Shown here: piece after piece, positions 15,409 to 24,239 of the stretch
How positions within the stretch are numbered: position 1 is the stretch's first letter
Layout: every line of letters starts with the position of its first letter
Assembly: GCF_000332355.1 (NCBI RefSeq)
Contig: NZ_KB235962.1
Location: 557,217 to 600,056, forward strand
DNA: 42,840 nt
DNA from: Baaleninema simplex PCC 7105
Lineage (GTDB): Bacteria > Cyanobacteriota > Cyanobacteriia > Cyanobacteriales > Geitlerinemataceae
Direction: 5' to 3'
Position numbers and translations under genes: made by a program
The notes under the pieces: model-generated
Databases searched by the model: none
Seen by the model: the letters and a program-made list of their open reading frames with translations, nothing else
What the model was told of the DNA's origin: nothing

Positions 15409-17310
15409 ATGGTAGGAAACGCACTCAAACCCATCCTTTGGCTGAAAATCGCGATCGCGTTGGTGCTGTGGCTGGAGGTTCCAGCGAAAGCTGGCCCGGG
15501 ACACGGCCACGGAAACGAATTTGGCTCGAGCGAATCGAACGAGTTACGAGAGGTCGAAGTCGAACCCGACGCGATCGATCGCTTGGGAATTCGCGTCGAA
15601 ACCCTCACCTCACGACTGATGGACGTGGGAATCACCGTCACCGGGGAAATCGAAGCCACCCCAGACGCACGGGTCGAAGTGACTTCTCCCGTGGCGGGGA
15701 CGCTGGTTCAGCTTTTGGTCGAGCCAGGGGAAACGGTGGTGCGAGGGGAACCCCTAGCGGTGTTGTCGAGTCCCGAACTGGCCGGACTCGCCGTCGACGC
15801 ACAACGCCAGCAAGCCGAAGCCGAGGCGAACGTCCTCGAAGCGCAAGCCAACTTACAACTGGCGCGAGATAACTACCAACGTCAGTTGCAAATTACAGAA
15901 GCCGACATCGCCAGCGCGCGATCGCAACTCGAAACCGCACAGTCTCGCTACGATCGCGATCGCCAACTCGTCGAAAGTGGCGGCGTTCTGAGCGTGGCGC
16001 AGGAAAATTACAAACGCCAGCAAGACATCGCCGAAGCCGAGATCGCACGCGCCGAAACCGAAGTCGCCGTGGCGCGGGAACAGTATGAGAAAGATGTGGA
16101 ACTCGTCGAAGCCGGTGCGATTCCCCGACGACAAATGCTCGAGTCTCGCGCGCGTCTGGCCGCCGCCGAAGCCGATCTGTCCGCTGCGGTGAGCCGTCGA
16201 GAGGTTCTCACCGCTCAGTCGAACGTCCGACAAGCCGAAGTCGATTTACCGGTGCGGGATTTGCGGGAGTCTGAAGACTTGCTGGCGCAGGCGCGATCGC
16301 GGTTAACCCAAGCCGAACAGCGTCGGGAACTCGGAGAAGCACAAGCGGAAATCGATCGCGCTGAAGCAGCTTTAGAGGTCGCTCGCGCTCGTTTGGACTT
16401 GAGCGACGATACTTATGCGGCGCGGTTGCGACAACTCGGTGCGACGGCCAATCCCGACGGAACGGTGACGATCGCCGCTCCGATTGCGGGAACTGTCAGT
16501 GTGCGGACGGCCACGTTGGGACAGTCTGTCGATGCGGCGGGAGCGCCTTTAATGCAAATCGTCAACAGCGATCGCGTTTGGGTGCGAGCTGATGTCTACG
16601 TGCGAGATTTACCTCAAATTCAACGCGATCGCACCGTTTTAGTCCGGGTTCGCGATGTCGGAGATCGACTGTTTCGAGGTCGCGTGGCGCAAATCGATCC
16701 CGTGGTGGAAGGAGAACAGCGCGTTCCGGTACGTGCGGAGATCGACAGGACTGGGGACGTGCTGAAACCGGGAATGTTTGCAGAGGTCGAAATCGTCACC
16801 GATCGCACGGCGCAACCGGTTCTTGCGATTCCCACCACGGCGATCGTCGAGGTCGACGAGCGTTCGATCGTTTACGTCCGAGAGGATCGCGGCTTCAAAC
16901 CGGTTGAGGTGGAGTTAGGACGTGCGTTCGGGGAAATGGTGGAAGTCGAACGCGGCTTAGCTGAGGGCGATCGCATCGTCACTCAAGGCGGGGTGTTGCT
17001 GTATGCAGAGTCTTTGCGGGGTGGCGGTGACGAACACGGCGAAGACGAACACGGCGAGGAAGAACACGAACACAGTGAAGACGAACACTCTAACGCACGA
17101 TCGAGAACTGCATTGAGTTGGGCGATCGTTCCGGTTCTTGGCGGTGTGGCTGGGGGGGGATTTTGGTTTTTGCGGCGACGGAGAAACCTCCCGTTTCCCG
17201 AACTTTTAAAATCCGTGCGATCGCGGGTGACTTCATTCTCAACCACGGTTGAAGAATCCACCCCAGAACGAGACAGTTCGGCGAAGCGTTCTTCGATCGA
17301 TTCAGATTGA
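15409..17310 (+). CDS. RND efflux periplasmic adaptor, heavy-metal type
   Basis: This 633-residue membrane-fusion protein links an RND pump to an outer-membrane channel. After a signal peptide (cut near VPAKA) comes a His-rich start (GPGHGHGN), then the first lipoyl half (VTSPVAGTLVQLLVEPGETV). A very long alpha-helical hairpin of about 200 residues rich in Ala, Glu and Arg follows, then the second lipoyl half (IAAPIAGTVSVRTATLGQSV) and beta-barrel segments. The C-terminus is unusual: a cluster of His/Asp/Glu (DEHGEDEHGEEEHEHSEDEH), one membrane helix and a basic tail. I chose the ATG at 15409 because the signal begins there. The pump gene follows after 83 bases. No outer-membrane factor is encoded nearby. 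Confidence 0.9.
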   Translation: MVGNALKPILWLKIAIALVLWLEVPAKAGPGHGHGNEFGSSESNELREVEVEPDAIDRLGIRVETLTSRLMDVGITVTGEIEATPDARVEVTSPVAGTLVQLLVEPGETVVRGEPLAVLSSPELAGLAVDAQRQQAEAEANVLEAQANLQLARDNYQRQLQITEADIASARSQLETAQSRYDRDRQLVESGGVLSVAQENYKRQQDIAEAEIARAETEVAVAREQYEKDVELVEAGAIPRRQMLESRARLAAAEADLSAAVSRREVLTAQSNVRQAEVDLPVRDLRESEDLLAQARSRLTQAEQRRELGEAQAEIDRAEAALEVARARLDLSDDTYAARLRQLGATANPDGTVTIAAPIAGTVSVRTATLGQSVDAAGAPLMQIVNSDRVWVRADVYVRDLPQIQRDRTVLVRVRDVGDRLFRGRVAQIDPVVEGEQRVPVRAEIDRTGDVLKPGMFAEVEIVTDRTAQPVLAIPTTAIVEVDERSIVYVREDRGFKPVEVELGRAFGEMVEVERGLAEGDRIVTQGGVLLYAESLRGGGDEHGEDEHGEEEHEHSEDEHSNARSRTALSWAIVPVLGGVAGGGFWFLRRRRNLPFPELLKSVRSRVTSFSTTVEESTPERDSSAKRSSIDSD

Positions 17311-17393
17311 CGAATCGCCCTCTTCGATCGTCTCGACTGAAAAAACTTAGATTGAGTTTCGTTTCTCAACTCAAGCTACCTCGATAAATTACC

Positions 17394-20300
17394 ATGATAG
17401 ATAGCATTTTAAAATGGTCGATCGCTCAACGTTGGATCGTCGTCATCGCTGCCATTCTCGTTACGATTTGGGGCTTCTTCACCGTCTCGAGAATGCCCCT
17501 CGATGTCTTTCCCAACTTCGCCCCGCCTCAAGTCGATATTCAAACCGAAGCCCCCGGACTCGCCCCCGAAGAAGTCGAATCTCTCGTCAGCTTTCCCATC
17601 GAAAGTGCGATTAACGGAACCCCCGGCGTCGATGTGGTGAGATCGAAGTCCGGCGTGGGAATTTCTTCGATTAGCGTTCTCTTTAAATGGGGAACCGATG
17701 TCTACAACGCGCGTCAATCGATTTCCGAGCGATTGCAACAGGTGGCGAACGAACTTCCCGAAGGCGTCCAAACGCCACAAATGGCACCGCTTTCTTCTCC
17801 CATCGGCACGATTTTATCCTATGCGTTTACGATTAAAGAGGGCGGAACGACCACTTTAATGGACGTTCGAGCTTGGGTCGATCTCGACATCCAAAACCGC
17901 TTGCTCGCCGTTCCCGGCGTCACAAAAATTGTGTCTTTCGGGGGCGATCGCCGTCAGTATCAAGTCTTAGTCAGTCCGGCGAAACTCAAAGCCTTTGACA
18001 TTACACTGTCAGAGGTGGTTCGCGCGGCTCGAGAATCGAACGTCAACGCTGGCGGTGGTTTTTTAATTCAACCCGATCGCGAATATTTAATTCGAGGGAT
18101 CGGACGGATCGAAACCCTGGAGGACTTAGAAAAAACGGTCGTTACCGCACGGGATGGCGTTCCAGTTCTGTTAAAAGATGTCGCTGAAATTACTATCGGC
18201 GCAGAACTCAAACGGGGCGATGCGAGTGTTGATGGCGACGAGGCGATCGTCGTTTTAATTAACAAGCAACCCCTCGCCGATACGCCAACTGTCACCGAAG
18301 CCGTCGAAGCGGCGATGGCGGACGTTCGAGCGGGACTTCCTGAAGATGTAGAGGTTCGCGTCACATTTCGCCAAGCGGATTTTATTGAAGAATCGATTGA
18401 AAGTGTAACCGGTGCGTTGCGCGATGGAATTATTATCGTCTCGATTGTTTTACTTCTCTTTTTGATGAACTGGCGCACGGCGATTATGGCGCTCAGTGCG
18501 ATTCCACTGTCGTTACTGATTGGCTTGACCATTTTGCAGGCGTTCGGTCAAGGAATTAATACTATGACGTTAGGCGGATTGGCGGTTGCGATCGGATCGG
18601 TGGTAGACGATGCGATCGTGGATATGGAAAATTCTTATCGACGCTTGCGTGAAAATCAATTGGCGGGAACGCCAGTTTCACCGCTAAAAGTAGTGTATAA
18701 AGCGTCTAAAGAAGTGCGCGTGAGCGTCCTTTTTTCGACGTTTATTATTGCGACGATCTTCGCACCTATTTTTTCACTGACGGGTGTAGAAGGGCGGATT
18801 TTTGCTCCGATGGGAATGGCGTATTTACTATCGATTTTTGCTTCGACCTTCGTGGCATTGACCCTCTCGCCAGCATTGTCGGCGATTCTATTATCTCGTC
18901 ACAAACTCCCGAAAGATGATACTTGGATCGCACGTCAATCTCGTAATAAATATCGTCAAATTTTGCAAGTTTCGCTATGGCGTCCGAATCACGTTCTGCT
19001 AGGAACTATTTCAGCATTTTTTGCTTCAATTTTAATATTTTTTATGTTGGGTCGCGTGTTTTTGCCGGAGTTTCAAGAGCGCTATTTGGTCAATACAATA
19101 ACGCTCTATCCTACCGTGTCTTTAGAAACGACGAATCGCGCGGGTTCGGCGATTCAAGATATGTTAAAAGACGATCCGTATTTTGAATCGATACAACTGC
19201 GATCGGGACGAGCTTCGGGAGATTTAGAAGCCATTGGCGTGAGCGGGGGCCACGTTGACGTGAAACTGTCCGATTTGGGAATGAAACATCGAGAAAAAGC
19301 GATCGCTCGCTTGCGAGACGAGTTTTCTAAGTTACCCGGCGTCGTGGCGGGAATTGGTGGATTTATTTCTCACCGCATCGATGAAATTTTATCGGGAGTT
19401 CGCAGCGCGATCGCGATTAAAATCTTCGGTTCGGATCTCGACGTACTTCGAGACATTGGAACGCAAGTCCGAGATGTCACGAGCGAGGTTTCGGGAATTG
19501 TCGATTTACAAATCGAACCGCAAGTGTCGGTCAAACAAATTCAAATTGAATTCGATCGCGATGCGATCTCTCGCTACGGACTTACCATCGACGAACTGGC
19601 GAACACCGTCGAAGTGGCGTTTAACGGACAAGTGGTTTCTCAAGTTTTGGAAGGACAGCAATTGTTCGATTTGCTAGTATGGCTTCCCGAACGCGATCGC
19701 AGCAATATGACAACCATTCAAAATCTGCTTATCGATACCCCCGACGATCGCAAAATTCCGTTATCGCAGGTTGCAGAGGTCAAATTTGGCGAAGGGCCCA
19801 ATGCGATTAACCGAGAAAGCGTCTCTCGCCGTTTAATTGTTTCGGCGAACGTCAGCGATCGCGATTTGGGAAGTGTCGTCCGAGAACTTAAATCGGCGAT
19901 TTCTCAAGAGGTCGAGTTACCCGACGGGTACTTTATCGAATACGGCGGACAGTTTGAATCCGAACAGCGAGCGTCGCAAAACTTGCTAGTTTTTGGAAGT
20001 GTGTCTTTAGCTGTCATTATCGTGTTGATGTATTTCGCGGTGAAATCGATTCCCGCAACGATCGCGATCGCCCTCAATTTACCGTTGGCGTTGACGGGAG
20101 GAATTTTTTCAGTGGCGATCGGTGGTGGCGTTCTCTCCGTAGCGTCGATGGTAGGATTTATTACGTTGTTTGGGGTGGCAACTCGAAACGGGTTACTTTT
20201 GGTCGAAAATTACCATCAAAAAATTCGCGAAGGATTTCCGCTCGATCGCGCAATTTTTGAAGGGTCGATCGAGCGCTCTACCGCTATTTTAATGACGGCG

Positions 20301-20546
20301 TTAACTTCAGCCTTGGGAATGTTACCGCTCGTTCTCAGTTCCGGTTCGGGACAAGAAATTTTACAACCTCTCGCAGTGGTCGTATTTGGGGGATTGTTTA
20401 CCTCAACTGCATTGACGCTATTAGTTTTACCTGCCCTTTATATTCGATTTGGTCGTTGGCTGGTTCCGCAGTTCGACGCCAAATCGGGAGCCAACGGAAC
20501 GGGGAACTTAACGTCTCGTCCATCGGTGGAGTCTCGCGTGTCTTAG
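17394..20546 (+). CDS. Heavy-metal efflux RND pump (CzcA/CusA family)
   Basis: The 1050-residue protein is a full RND transporter. It begins with the membrane helix IDSILKWSIAQRWIVVI, has two large periplasmic loops, and carries two groups of membrane helices starting near residues 340 and 870. The HME-type features MPLDVFPNFAPPQVDIQTEA and the helix-4 motif AIGSVVDDAIVDMEN are present. The charged DD...EN set carries protons in this family. The sequence differs from the DAA...IEN form usually given for copper/silver pumps, so Ni, Co or Zn are more likely substrates; this is a weak inference. It forms an operon with the adaptor, and its last four bases overlap the convergent kinase gene. Confidence 0.93.
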   Translation: MIDSILKWSIAQRWIVVIAAILVTIWGFFTVSRMPLDVFPNFAPPQVDIQTEAPGLAPEEVESLVSFPIESAINGTPGVDVVRSKSGVGISSISVLFKWGTDVYNARQSISERLQQVANELPEGVQTPQMAPLSSPIGTILSYAFTIKEGGTTTLMDVRAWVDLDIQNRLLAVPGVTKIVSFGGDRRQYQVLVSPAKLKAFDITLSEVVRAARESNVNAGGGFLIQPDREYLIRGIGRIETLEDLEKTVVTARDGVPVLLKDVAEITIGAELKRGDASVDGDEAIVVLINKQPLADTPTVTEAVEAAMADVRAGLPEDVEVRVTFRQADFIEESIESVTGALRDGIIIVSIVLLLFLMNWRTAIMALSAIPLSLLIGLTILQAFGQGINTMTLGGLAVAIGSVVDDAIVDMENSYRRLRENQLAGTPVSPLKVVYKASKEVRVSVLFSTFIIATIFAPIFSLTGVEGRIFAPMGMAYLLSIFASTFVALTLSPALSAILLSRHKLPKDDTWIARQSRNKYRQILQVSLWRPNHVLLGTISAFFASILIFFMLGRVFLPEFQERYLVNTITLYPTVSLETTNRAGSAIQDMLKDDPYFESIQLRSGRASGDLEAIGVSGGHVDVKLSDLGMKHREKAIARLRDEFSKLPGVVAGIGGFISHRIDEILSGVRSAIAIKIFGSDLDVLRDIGTQVRDVTSEVSGIVDLQIEPQVSVKQIQIEFDRDAISRYGLTIDELANTVEVAFNGQVVSQVLEGQQLFDLLVWLPERDRSNMTTIQNLLIDTPDDRKIPLSQVAEVKFGEGPNAINRESVSRRLIVSANVSDRDLGSVVRELKSAISQEVELPDGYFIEYGGQFESEQRASQNLLVFGSVSLAVIIVLMYFAVKSIPATIAIALNLPLALTGGIFSVAIGGGVLSVASMVGFITLFGVATRNGLLLVENYHQKIREGFPLDRAIFEGSIERSTAILMTALTSALGMLPLVLSSGSGQEILQPLAVVVFGGLFTSTALTLLVLPALYIRFGRWLVPQFDAKSGANGTGNLTSRPSVESRVS

Positions 20547-22342
20547 TTGAGGTAAATCGCGTCGTCGTAAACCCAGCGATCGTTATAGCGATCCCAAATC
20601 CAAGTAATTCGCAAGGCGTCCGTACTCGTCTCGCCAGACTTCATAAAATATTTCAACCGCACGTCAACTCGCGCCGTTTCTTCCCCCACTTCGACCAATC
20701 GCAACTCTTCGACGCGCACGGCGTTCACCGTATCCCACCAACGTTGATAGTCGCGAAATCCTTTGGGATGTAACTCCTCGTTCTGTTGCAACTCTCGCGA
20801 TAAGGTGTTCCACGCCACGATCGAATCGTTGTCGTTAATTGCAGCGTAATAATCCCTCGCCGCATCGATGGGAGACGGGCGATCGCTCGGAACTTGAGGC
20901 GTTTCTTGGGGCGTTTCGACTACCACCACCTCACTAGCGGCGATGCGTTCGTCAGCAGTGTTCGGATTCGTACTGGCGAAGGCGCAATAGGAATCTGGGT
21001 AGTCGCGTCCGTACGCTTGCAACTGTTCGACACAGGCGTCGCGAGTCTCGAAGCGATCGACGTAAACCTGTTGGTAAGGTTTGTTGGATAAATTGGGATA
21101 ATCGGGAAGCCAAAACGACCCGGCGGCGTTGTAGCCTGTGTCGCGTAAAGCACTCAGGCGTTTGTCTGCATTATCGCGATCGGCGTAGGCCGAATCGGCC
21201 AGAAAATAAAACCCGCGTTCCTCGGGAATCGGCGTCGCCACGACGGTTGGTGTCGGTGTCGCCTCGACCGTCGGCGTCGGTGTGGGAACGACCGTAACGT
21301 CCGATCGCTGCGACTGTCGTACCGCCAACGTTGCGATAACCGATCCGCCGACAATTCCCCCGACGATCGCACCGAAGAGTAATTTCGTCGCGTTGGAGGA
21401 TTTCGCCGGAGGATCGGGAACGGCGGTCGTCGCCGCAACCGTTGACCGAGAGGTCGATCGCTCCCCTCTGGGGACTACCGCGACCGTGGCTTCTGTAGAC
21501 GGCGGCGGAGGCGTTTGTAAGACTGTTTCGGGAGATTGCAACGCGGCCGACATTTCTCGTACTGTCGCAAAGCGATCGCGCGGGTGGGGTTCGATGGCCT
21601 TGTCGAGAACCCGTTTCAACCCGTCCTCGACCCTTACGTCCTCGAACCACAGCAGTTTCCCCGTGCGCGGATCGCTGGGAATTTCTTGCGGGTATTTTCC
21701 CGTGAGGGCGAAAATCGCCGTCAATCCCAGACTGTAGAGGTCGCTCGAATACATCGGTCGTCCCACCGCCTGCTCCCCGGACATAAATCCTGGCGTTCCG
21801 ATAACAATGCTGCTGGTGGGGTGTCCCGAGGAACTCACCACCGTTCCCATGGTTTCCCGCACCGCCCCGAAATCGATAGGAACCGGGAGTCCGTCGCGAT
21901 CTCGCACGATAATGTTATCGGGTTTGATATCGCGGTGGACGATGCCTCGACTGTGAACGAAGTCGAGAACGGGTAACAAGTCGCTCAACAATCGACGCAC
22001 TTCCGTATCGGAGAGTTTACCGCGCGATCGCACCCGTTCGGTGAGCGTTTGCCCTTCGATCCACTCCTGAACCAAATAAAATTGGTCGCCTTCGGTAAAG
22101 TAAGCGTACAGCGTGGGGATTTGTGGGTGCGCTTCTCCGAGAGATTCCAACGTGGCGGCTTCCCGCGCAAACCGTTCTCGTACCAGTTGGGTGGTTTTGG
22201 CGTCCGTCGTCCTGGGTTTGAGTTGCTTGAGAACGCAACGACGACTTGAAGGCATATGGGTGTCTTCAACGAGAAACGTTTCGCCAAAACCACCCCGTCC
22301 GATCGAGTGGAGAATGCGGTATCGCTGGTTTACGAGGGTCAT
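20543..22342 (-). CDS. Ser/Thr protein kinase with membrane helix and extracytoplasmic domains
   Basis: The 599-residue protein has a Hanks-type kinase domain (about residues 8-270) with the glycine loop GRGGFGET, Lys39, the catalytic HRDIKPDN (Asp138) and DFG (Asp157). A Pro/Ser/Thr-rich linker leads to one membrane helix (about 320-341) and a PTPTP spacer. A Cys-containing module (FYFLADSAYADRDNADKRL, then RDACVEQLQAYGRDYPDSYC) recalls a SPOR-like fold. The end is an NTF2-like domain (YYAAINDNDSIVAWNTLSRE). I chose the ATG at 22342 since the kinase fold begins there; the frame is open for 69 more codons. It converges with the pump gene and diverges from the DUF6464 gene. Confidence 0.9.
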   Translation of the reverse strand: MTLVNQRYRILHSIGRGGFGETFLVEDTHMPSSRRCVLKQLKPRTTDAKTTQLVRERFAREAATLESLGEAHPQIPTLYAYFTEGDQFYLVQEWIEGQTLTERVRSRGKLSDTEVRRLLSDLLPVLDFVHSRGIVHRDIKPDNIIVRDRDGLPVPIDFGAVRETMGTVVSSSGHPTSSIVIGTPGFMSGEQAVGRPMYSSDLYSLGLTAIFALTGKYPQEIPSDPRTGKLLWFEDVRVEDGLKRVLDKAIEPHPRDRFATVREMSAALQSPETVLQTPPPPSTEATVAVVPRGERSTSRSTVAATTAVPDPPAKSSNATKLLFGAIVGGIVGGSVIATLAVRQSQRSDVTVVPTPTPTVEATPTPTVVATPIPEERGFYFLADSAYADRDNADKRLSALRDTGYNAAGSFWLPDYPNLSNKPYQQVYVDRFETRDACVEQLQAYGRDYPDSYCAFASTNPNTADERIAASEVVVVETPQETPQVPSDRPSPIDAARDYYAAINDNDSIVAWNTLSRELQQNEELHPKGFRDYQRWWDTVNAVRVEELRLVEVGEETARVDVRLKYFMKSGETSTDALRITWIWDRYNDRWVYDDAIYLN

Positions 22343-22475
22343 GGTATTAGGGGAGGAAAACGACCGTCCGGCTTCAATTGTACGAAACTGCCGACCCTCG
22401 GCGCGATCGCCACAGGACAGTCGCTTTTTTGCGATCTCGCTACAATGAAGTCGAGTCGTTCGGCACTTCCTGACG

Positions 22476-22751
22476 ATGTGGCTAGAAGTTCTCGTAGTTC
22501 TCGGTTTGGGCTTAACGCCGCCGGTTTTGTCACTGTGGTACGCTCGCAAAGCCCAGCGCGAGTTTCACGATCGCTCGACGTCCGTTCGAGAAACTGTTCG
22601 TTCCCGTCGAGTCGTTTCTCCCGTCGAACCCGTTCGTCTCGAAATTCTCGGCGATCGATCCTGTCGCTACAACGCGCGATCGCCCTATATCCGTTGCGCC
22701 GTCAATCCCGAAGGGCCCTGTCAAGGATGCCGTCATTACGAGAAACAGTGA
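22476..22751 (+). CDS. DUF6464-type small membrane protein
   Basis: The 91-residue protein has one N-terminal membrane helix (WLEVLVVLGLGLTPPVLSLW) and a basic middle. Its compact C-terminus holds four cysteines, in DRSCRYNARSPYIRCAVNP and GPCQGCRHYE. The cysteine spacing and the RSPYIRCAVNP wording match a cyanobacterial family I recall as DUF6464, of unknown function. The cysteines could bind a metal such as zinc, which is inference. The gene diverges from the kinase gene with 133 bases between the starts. A repeat spacer follows. Confidence 0.72.
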   Translation: MWLEVLVVLGLGLTPPVLSLWYARKAQREFHDRSTSVRETVRSRRVVSPVEPVRLEILGDRSCRYNARSPYIRCAVNPEGPCQGCRHYEKQ

Positions 22752-22862
22752 GAAGAGGGAATGGGGAACGGGGAACGGGGAAGAGGGAATGGGGGAGCAG
22801 TGGAGAAACTGTTAACTGTTAACTGTTTTCACTGGTGACTGGTGACTGGTGACTGGTGACTG
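22752..22862. repeat. Short tandem repeat spacer (GGGGAAC and GGTGACT units)
   Basis: The bases after the DUF6464 gene consist of GGGGAACG-type units (about 22758-22795), a GTTAACT pair, and GGTGACT heptamers (about 22834-22860). The class is the same as the spacer after purN. Confidence 0.85.
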
Positions 22863-22986
22863 TCTTGACCTCCTAACCGTGGCTTAACGTTGAGTCGTTA
22901 CGGTTGAGGTGCAAGCTGTCCCGTCATGATATGTCTTGCATGGCGGAACGGCTCGAACTCGCGAACCTCACACTCTAACGACAACC

Positions 22987-23601
22987 ATGCAATCTACGAT
23001 CGCCCTTCACCGCCCCTGTCGTTTTGTCGAACGCGGTGGTGCAATTCCCCTCTCTGGAGCAGGGGTGTGGCAAGTGTGCCAAGGCTGGGTACAACTGAGT
23101 ACGTGGGTCGCCATGGGCGAAGAACGGGTTCTCGGTTGGGTCGGCCCTTCGATGTGGTTCGGTTCTGGCTTGACGACTCGCGCTCACCATCAAGCTCGCG
23201 CTCTCTCTGATGTCATGGTCGTTTGGTACGCTCAACCGGAAATCGAACATACTCCCGAACTCGGTTTGAAGCTACTTCAACAAAAGGCACGACGACTCTG
23301 TCAGTTGGAAGAATTACTCGCGATCGCCTCTCAGCGACGCGCCCTCGATCGCCTTTCTAATCTGTTTCGCTTGTTAATCTTTGAAATGGGACAATTGACT
23401 GCTGAAGGGGTACGTTTGGAAGCGCGACTGACCCATCAAGAAATTGCCAGCGCGATCGGTACTAACCGTGTTACGGTCACGCGAATGTTAGGAGAACTCA
23501 AACGTCAAGGTATCGTCGTCCTCGACGGACACAAACACTGGATTGTCAAAAAACCAGAGTCTTTCGAGCAAAATAGCGCTCTATCTTATATGCGAGCGTA
23601 A
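22987..23601 (+). CDS. Crp/Fnr family transcriptional regulator
   Basis: The 204-residue protein has a short cyclic-nucleotide-binding-like beta domain, a long dimer helix (LDRLSNLFRLLIFEMGQL) and a winged helix-turn-helix. The recognition segment reads LTHQEIASAIGTNRVTVTRM. That segment is close to the one in NtcA-type regulators, but the N-terminal half is shorter and less conserved, so I do not call it NtcA. The ligand is unknown. I chose the ATG at 22987; the frame opens 17 codons earlier without a better start context. A strong terminator follows about 35 bases past the stop. The gene is monocistronic. Confidence 0.88.
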   Translation: MQSTIALHRPCRFVERGGAIPLSGAGVWQVCQGWVQLSTWVAMGEERVLGWVGPSMWFGSGLTTRAHHQARALSDVMVVWYAQPEIEHTPELGLKLLQQKARRLCQLEELLAIASQRRALDRLSNLFRLLIFEMGQLTAEGVRLEARLTHQEIASAIGTNRVTVTRMLGELKRQGIVVLDGHKHWIVKKPESFEQNSALSYMRA

Positions 23602-23633
23602 TTGCAGGTGGCAGATAACGTGTCGATCTCACA

Positions 23634-23684
23634 ATTTCAATAATAAAATCCGATCGCTTAACTAGATCGGTTTTTTATTGAAAT
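23634..23684 (+). terminator. Terminator after the Crp/Fnr gene
   Basis: CCGATC (23650-23655) pairs with GATCGG (23665-23670) and is followed by six Ts. Flanking ATTTCAATAA and TTATTGAAAT extend the stem, which also makes the structure potentially bidirectional. Confidence 0.85.
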
Positions 23685-23806
23685 TATCGAAACAAAAAAT
23701 ACGTATTTAATTGAATGTTTTTAAATGTTTTGTTATTGCTTTTTTTAAAAAAGCAATCTTGAATAATTTATAACAAATAACTTATTGAAACTCTGTTTCA
23801 TGGGTT

Positions 23807-23887
23807 ATACTCCATCCTTTTCAGATAAGCTAGATTTCAAGAAGTCTTCACCACATCCCCCCTTAGCCCTCTATCCCCCCTTCGCCC
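23807..23887 (+). repeat. Dispersed 80 bp repeat, copy 1
   Basis: About 80 bases, from CATCCTTTT through AGTCTTCACCACATCCCCCC to CTATCCCCCCTTC, closely match the reverse complement of 39547-39627, with roughly ten differences by eye. This copy lies in the AT-rich gap after the Crp/Fnr gene and runs into a large C/G hairpin. Confidence 0.75.
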
Positions 23888-23931
23888 CCCCTTCAAAGGG
23901 GGGTTGGGGGGATGGTTGGGGGAATAGAGGG
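23867..23931. repeat. Large C-rich/G-rich hairpin
   Basis: CCCTCTAT at 23867-23874 pairs with ATAGAGGG at 23924-23931. Inside, runs of six and seven Cs face runs of six Gs around a TTCAAA loop. It would fold into a long stem as RNA or cruciform DNA. Similar C-run/G-run hairpins are familiar in cyanobacterial spacers. Confidence 0.7.
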
Positions 23932-23958
23932 GCTTGTCTGACTGAGTAAAACCAGTGT

Positions 23959-24008
23959 TTGAGTCCTCGACTCCGCTCGGACTCAACGCTTCGACTCCGC
24001 TCAGCGTT
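23959..24008. repeat. Two adjacent hairpins with the same 12-base loop
   Basis: TTGAGTCC/GGACTCAA (23959-23986) and AACGCT/AGCGTT (23985-24008) are two neighbouring stems that share two bases at the junction. Both enclose the identical loop TCGACTCCGCTC. No coding content is visible. Confidence 0.65.
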
Positions 24009-24041
24009 GAGATTCGGATTCCGTATTAGACGATCTATCGA

Positions 24042-24071
24042 GATCCCCGGCATCTCCAAATGCCGGGGATC
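24042..24071. repeat. GC hairpin, perfect 12 bp stem
   Basis: GATCCCCGGCAT at 24042-24053 pairs perfectly with ATGCCGGGGATC at 24060-24071. It is the best-conserved member of the hairpin family at 8028, 9212 and 25393. No gene end is nearby, so a terminator role is doubtful here. Confidence 0.75.
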
Positions 24072-24239
24072 TTATGCCACCCTTTACTGAAATGGGATTG
24101 TGCCGCGAATCATTTAGGAGTGCTATGTTTTTTGAATTAATAAAAATTCTTTTTAAAAACCTTTTAAATCAATAACATAGAATCTATAAAAACTGATTTT
24201 TTTGTTATTTAAAAAAATGGTTTTTTAGCAAGATAATTT

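Larger units (their letters stand above)
23685..24239. other. AT-rich intergenic region
   Basis: Apart from the dispersed repeat, the hairpins listed separately and the target-site duplication, this gap holds AT-rich sequence with long A and T runs (about 23690-23790 and 24130-24235). I see no open frame with a plausible start and no RNA gene I can name. Confidence 0.4.

Noticed and set aside
15264-15872. Arg/Gly-rich open frame overlapping the adaptor gene
   Set aside because: It is a shifted reading of the adaptor gene in a GC-rich stretch and begins inside the tandem repeats.
22343-22549. N-terminal extension of the Ser/Thr kinase
   Set aside because: The 69 extra codons run antisense to the DUF6464 gene start and carry no conserved sequence before the kinase fold.
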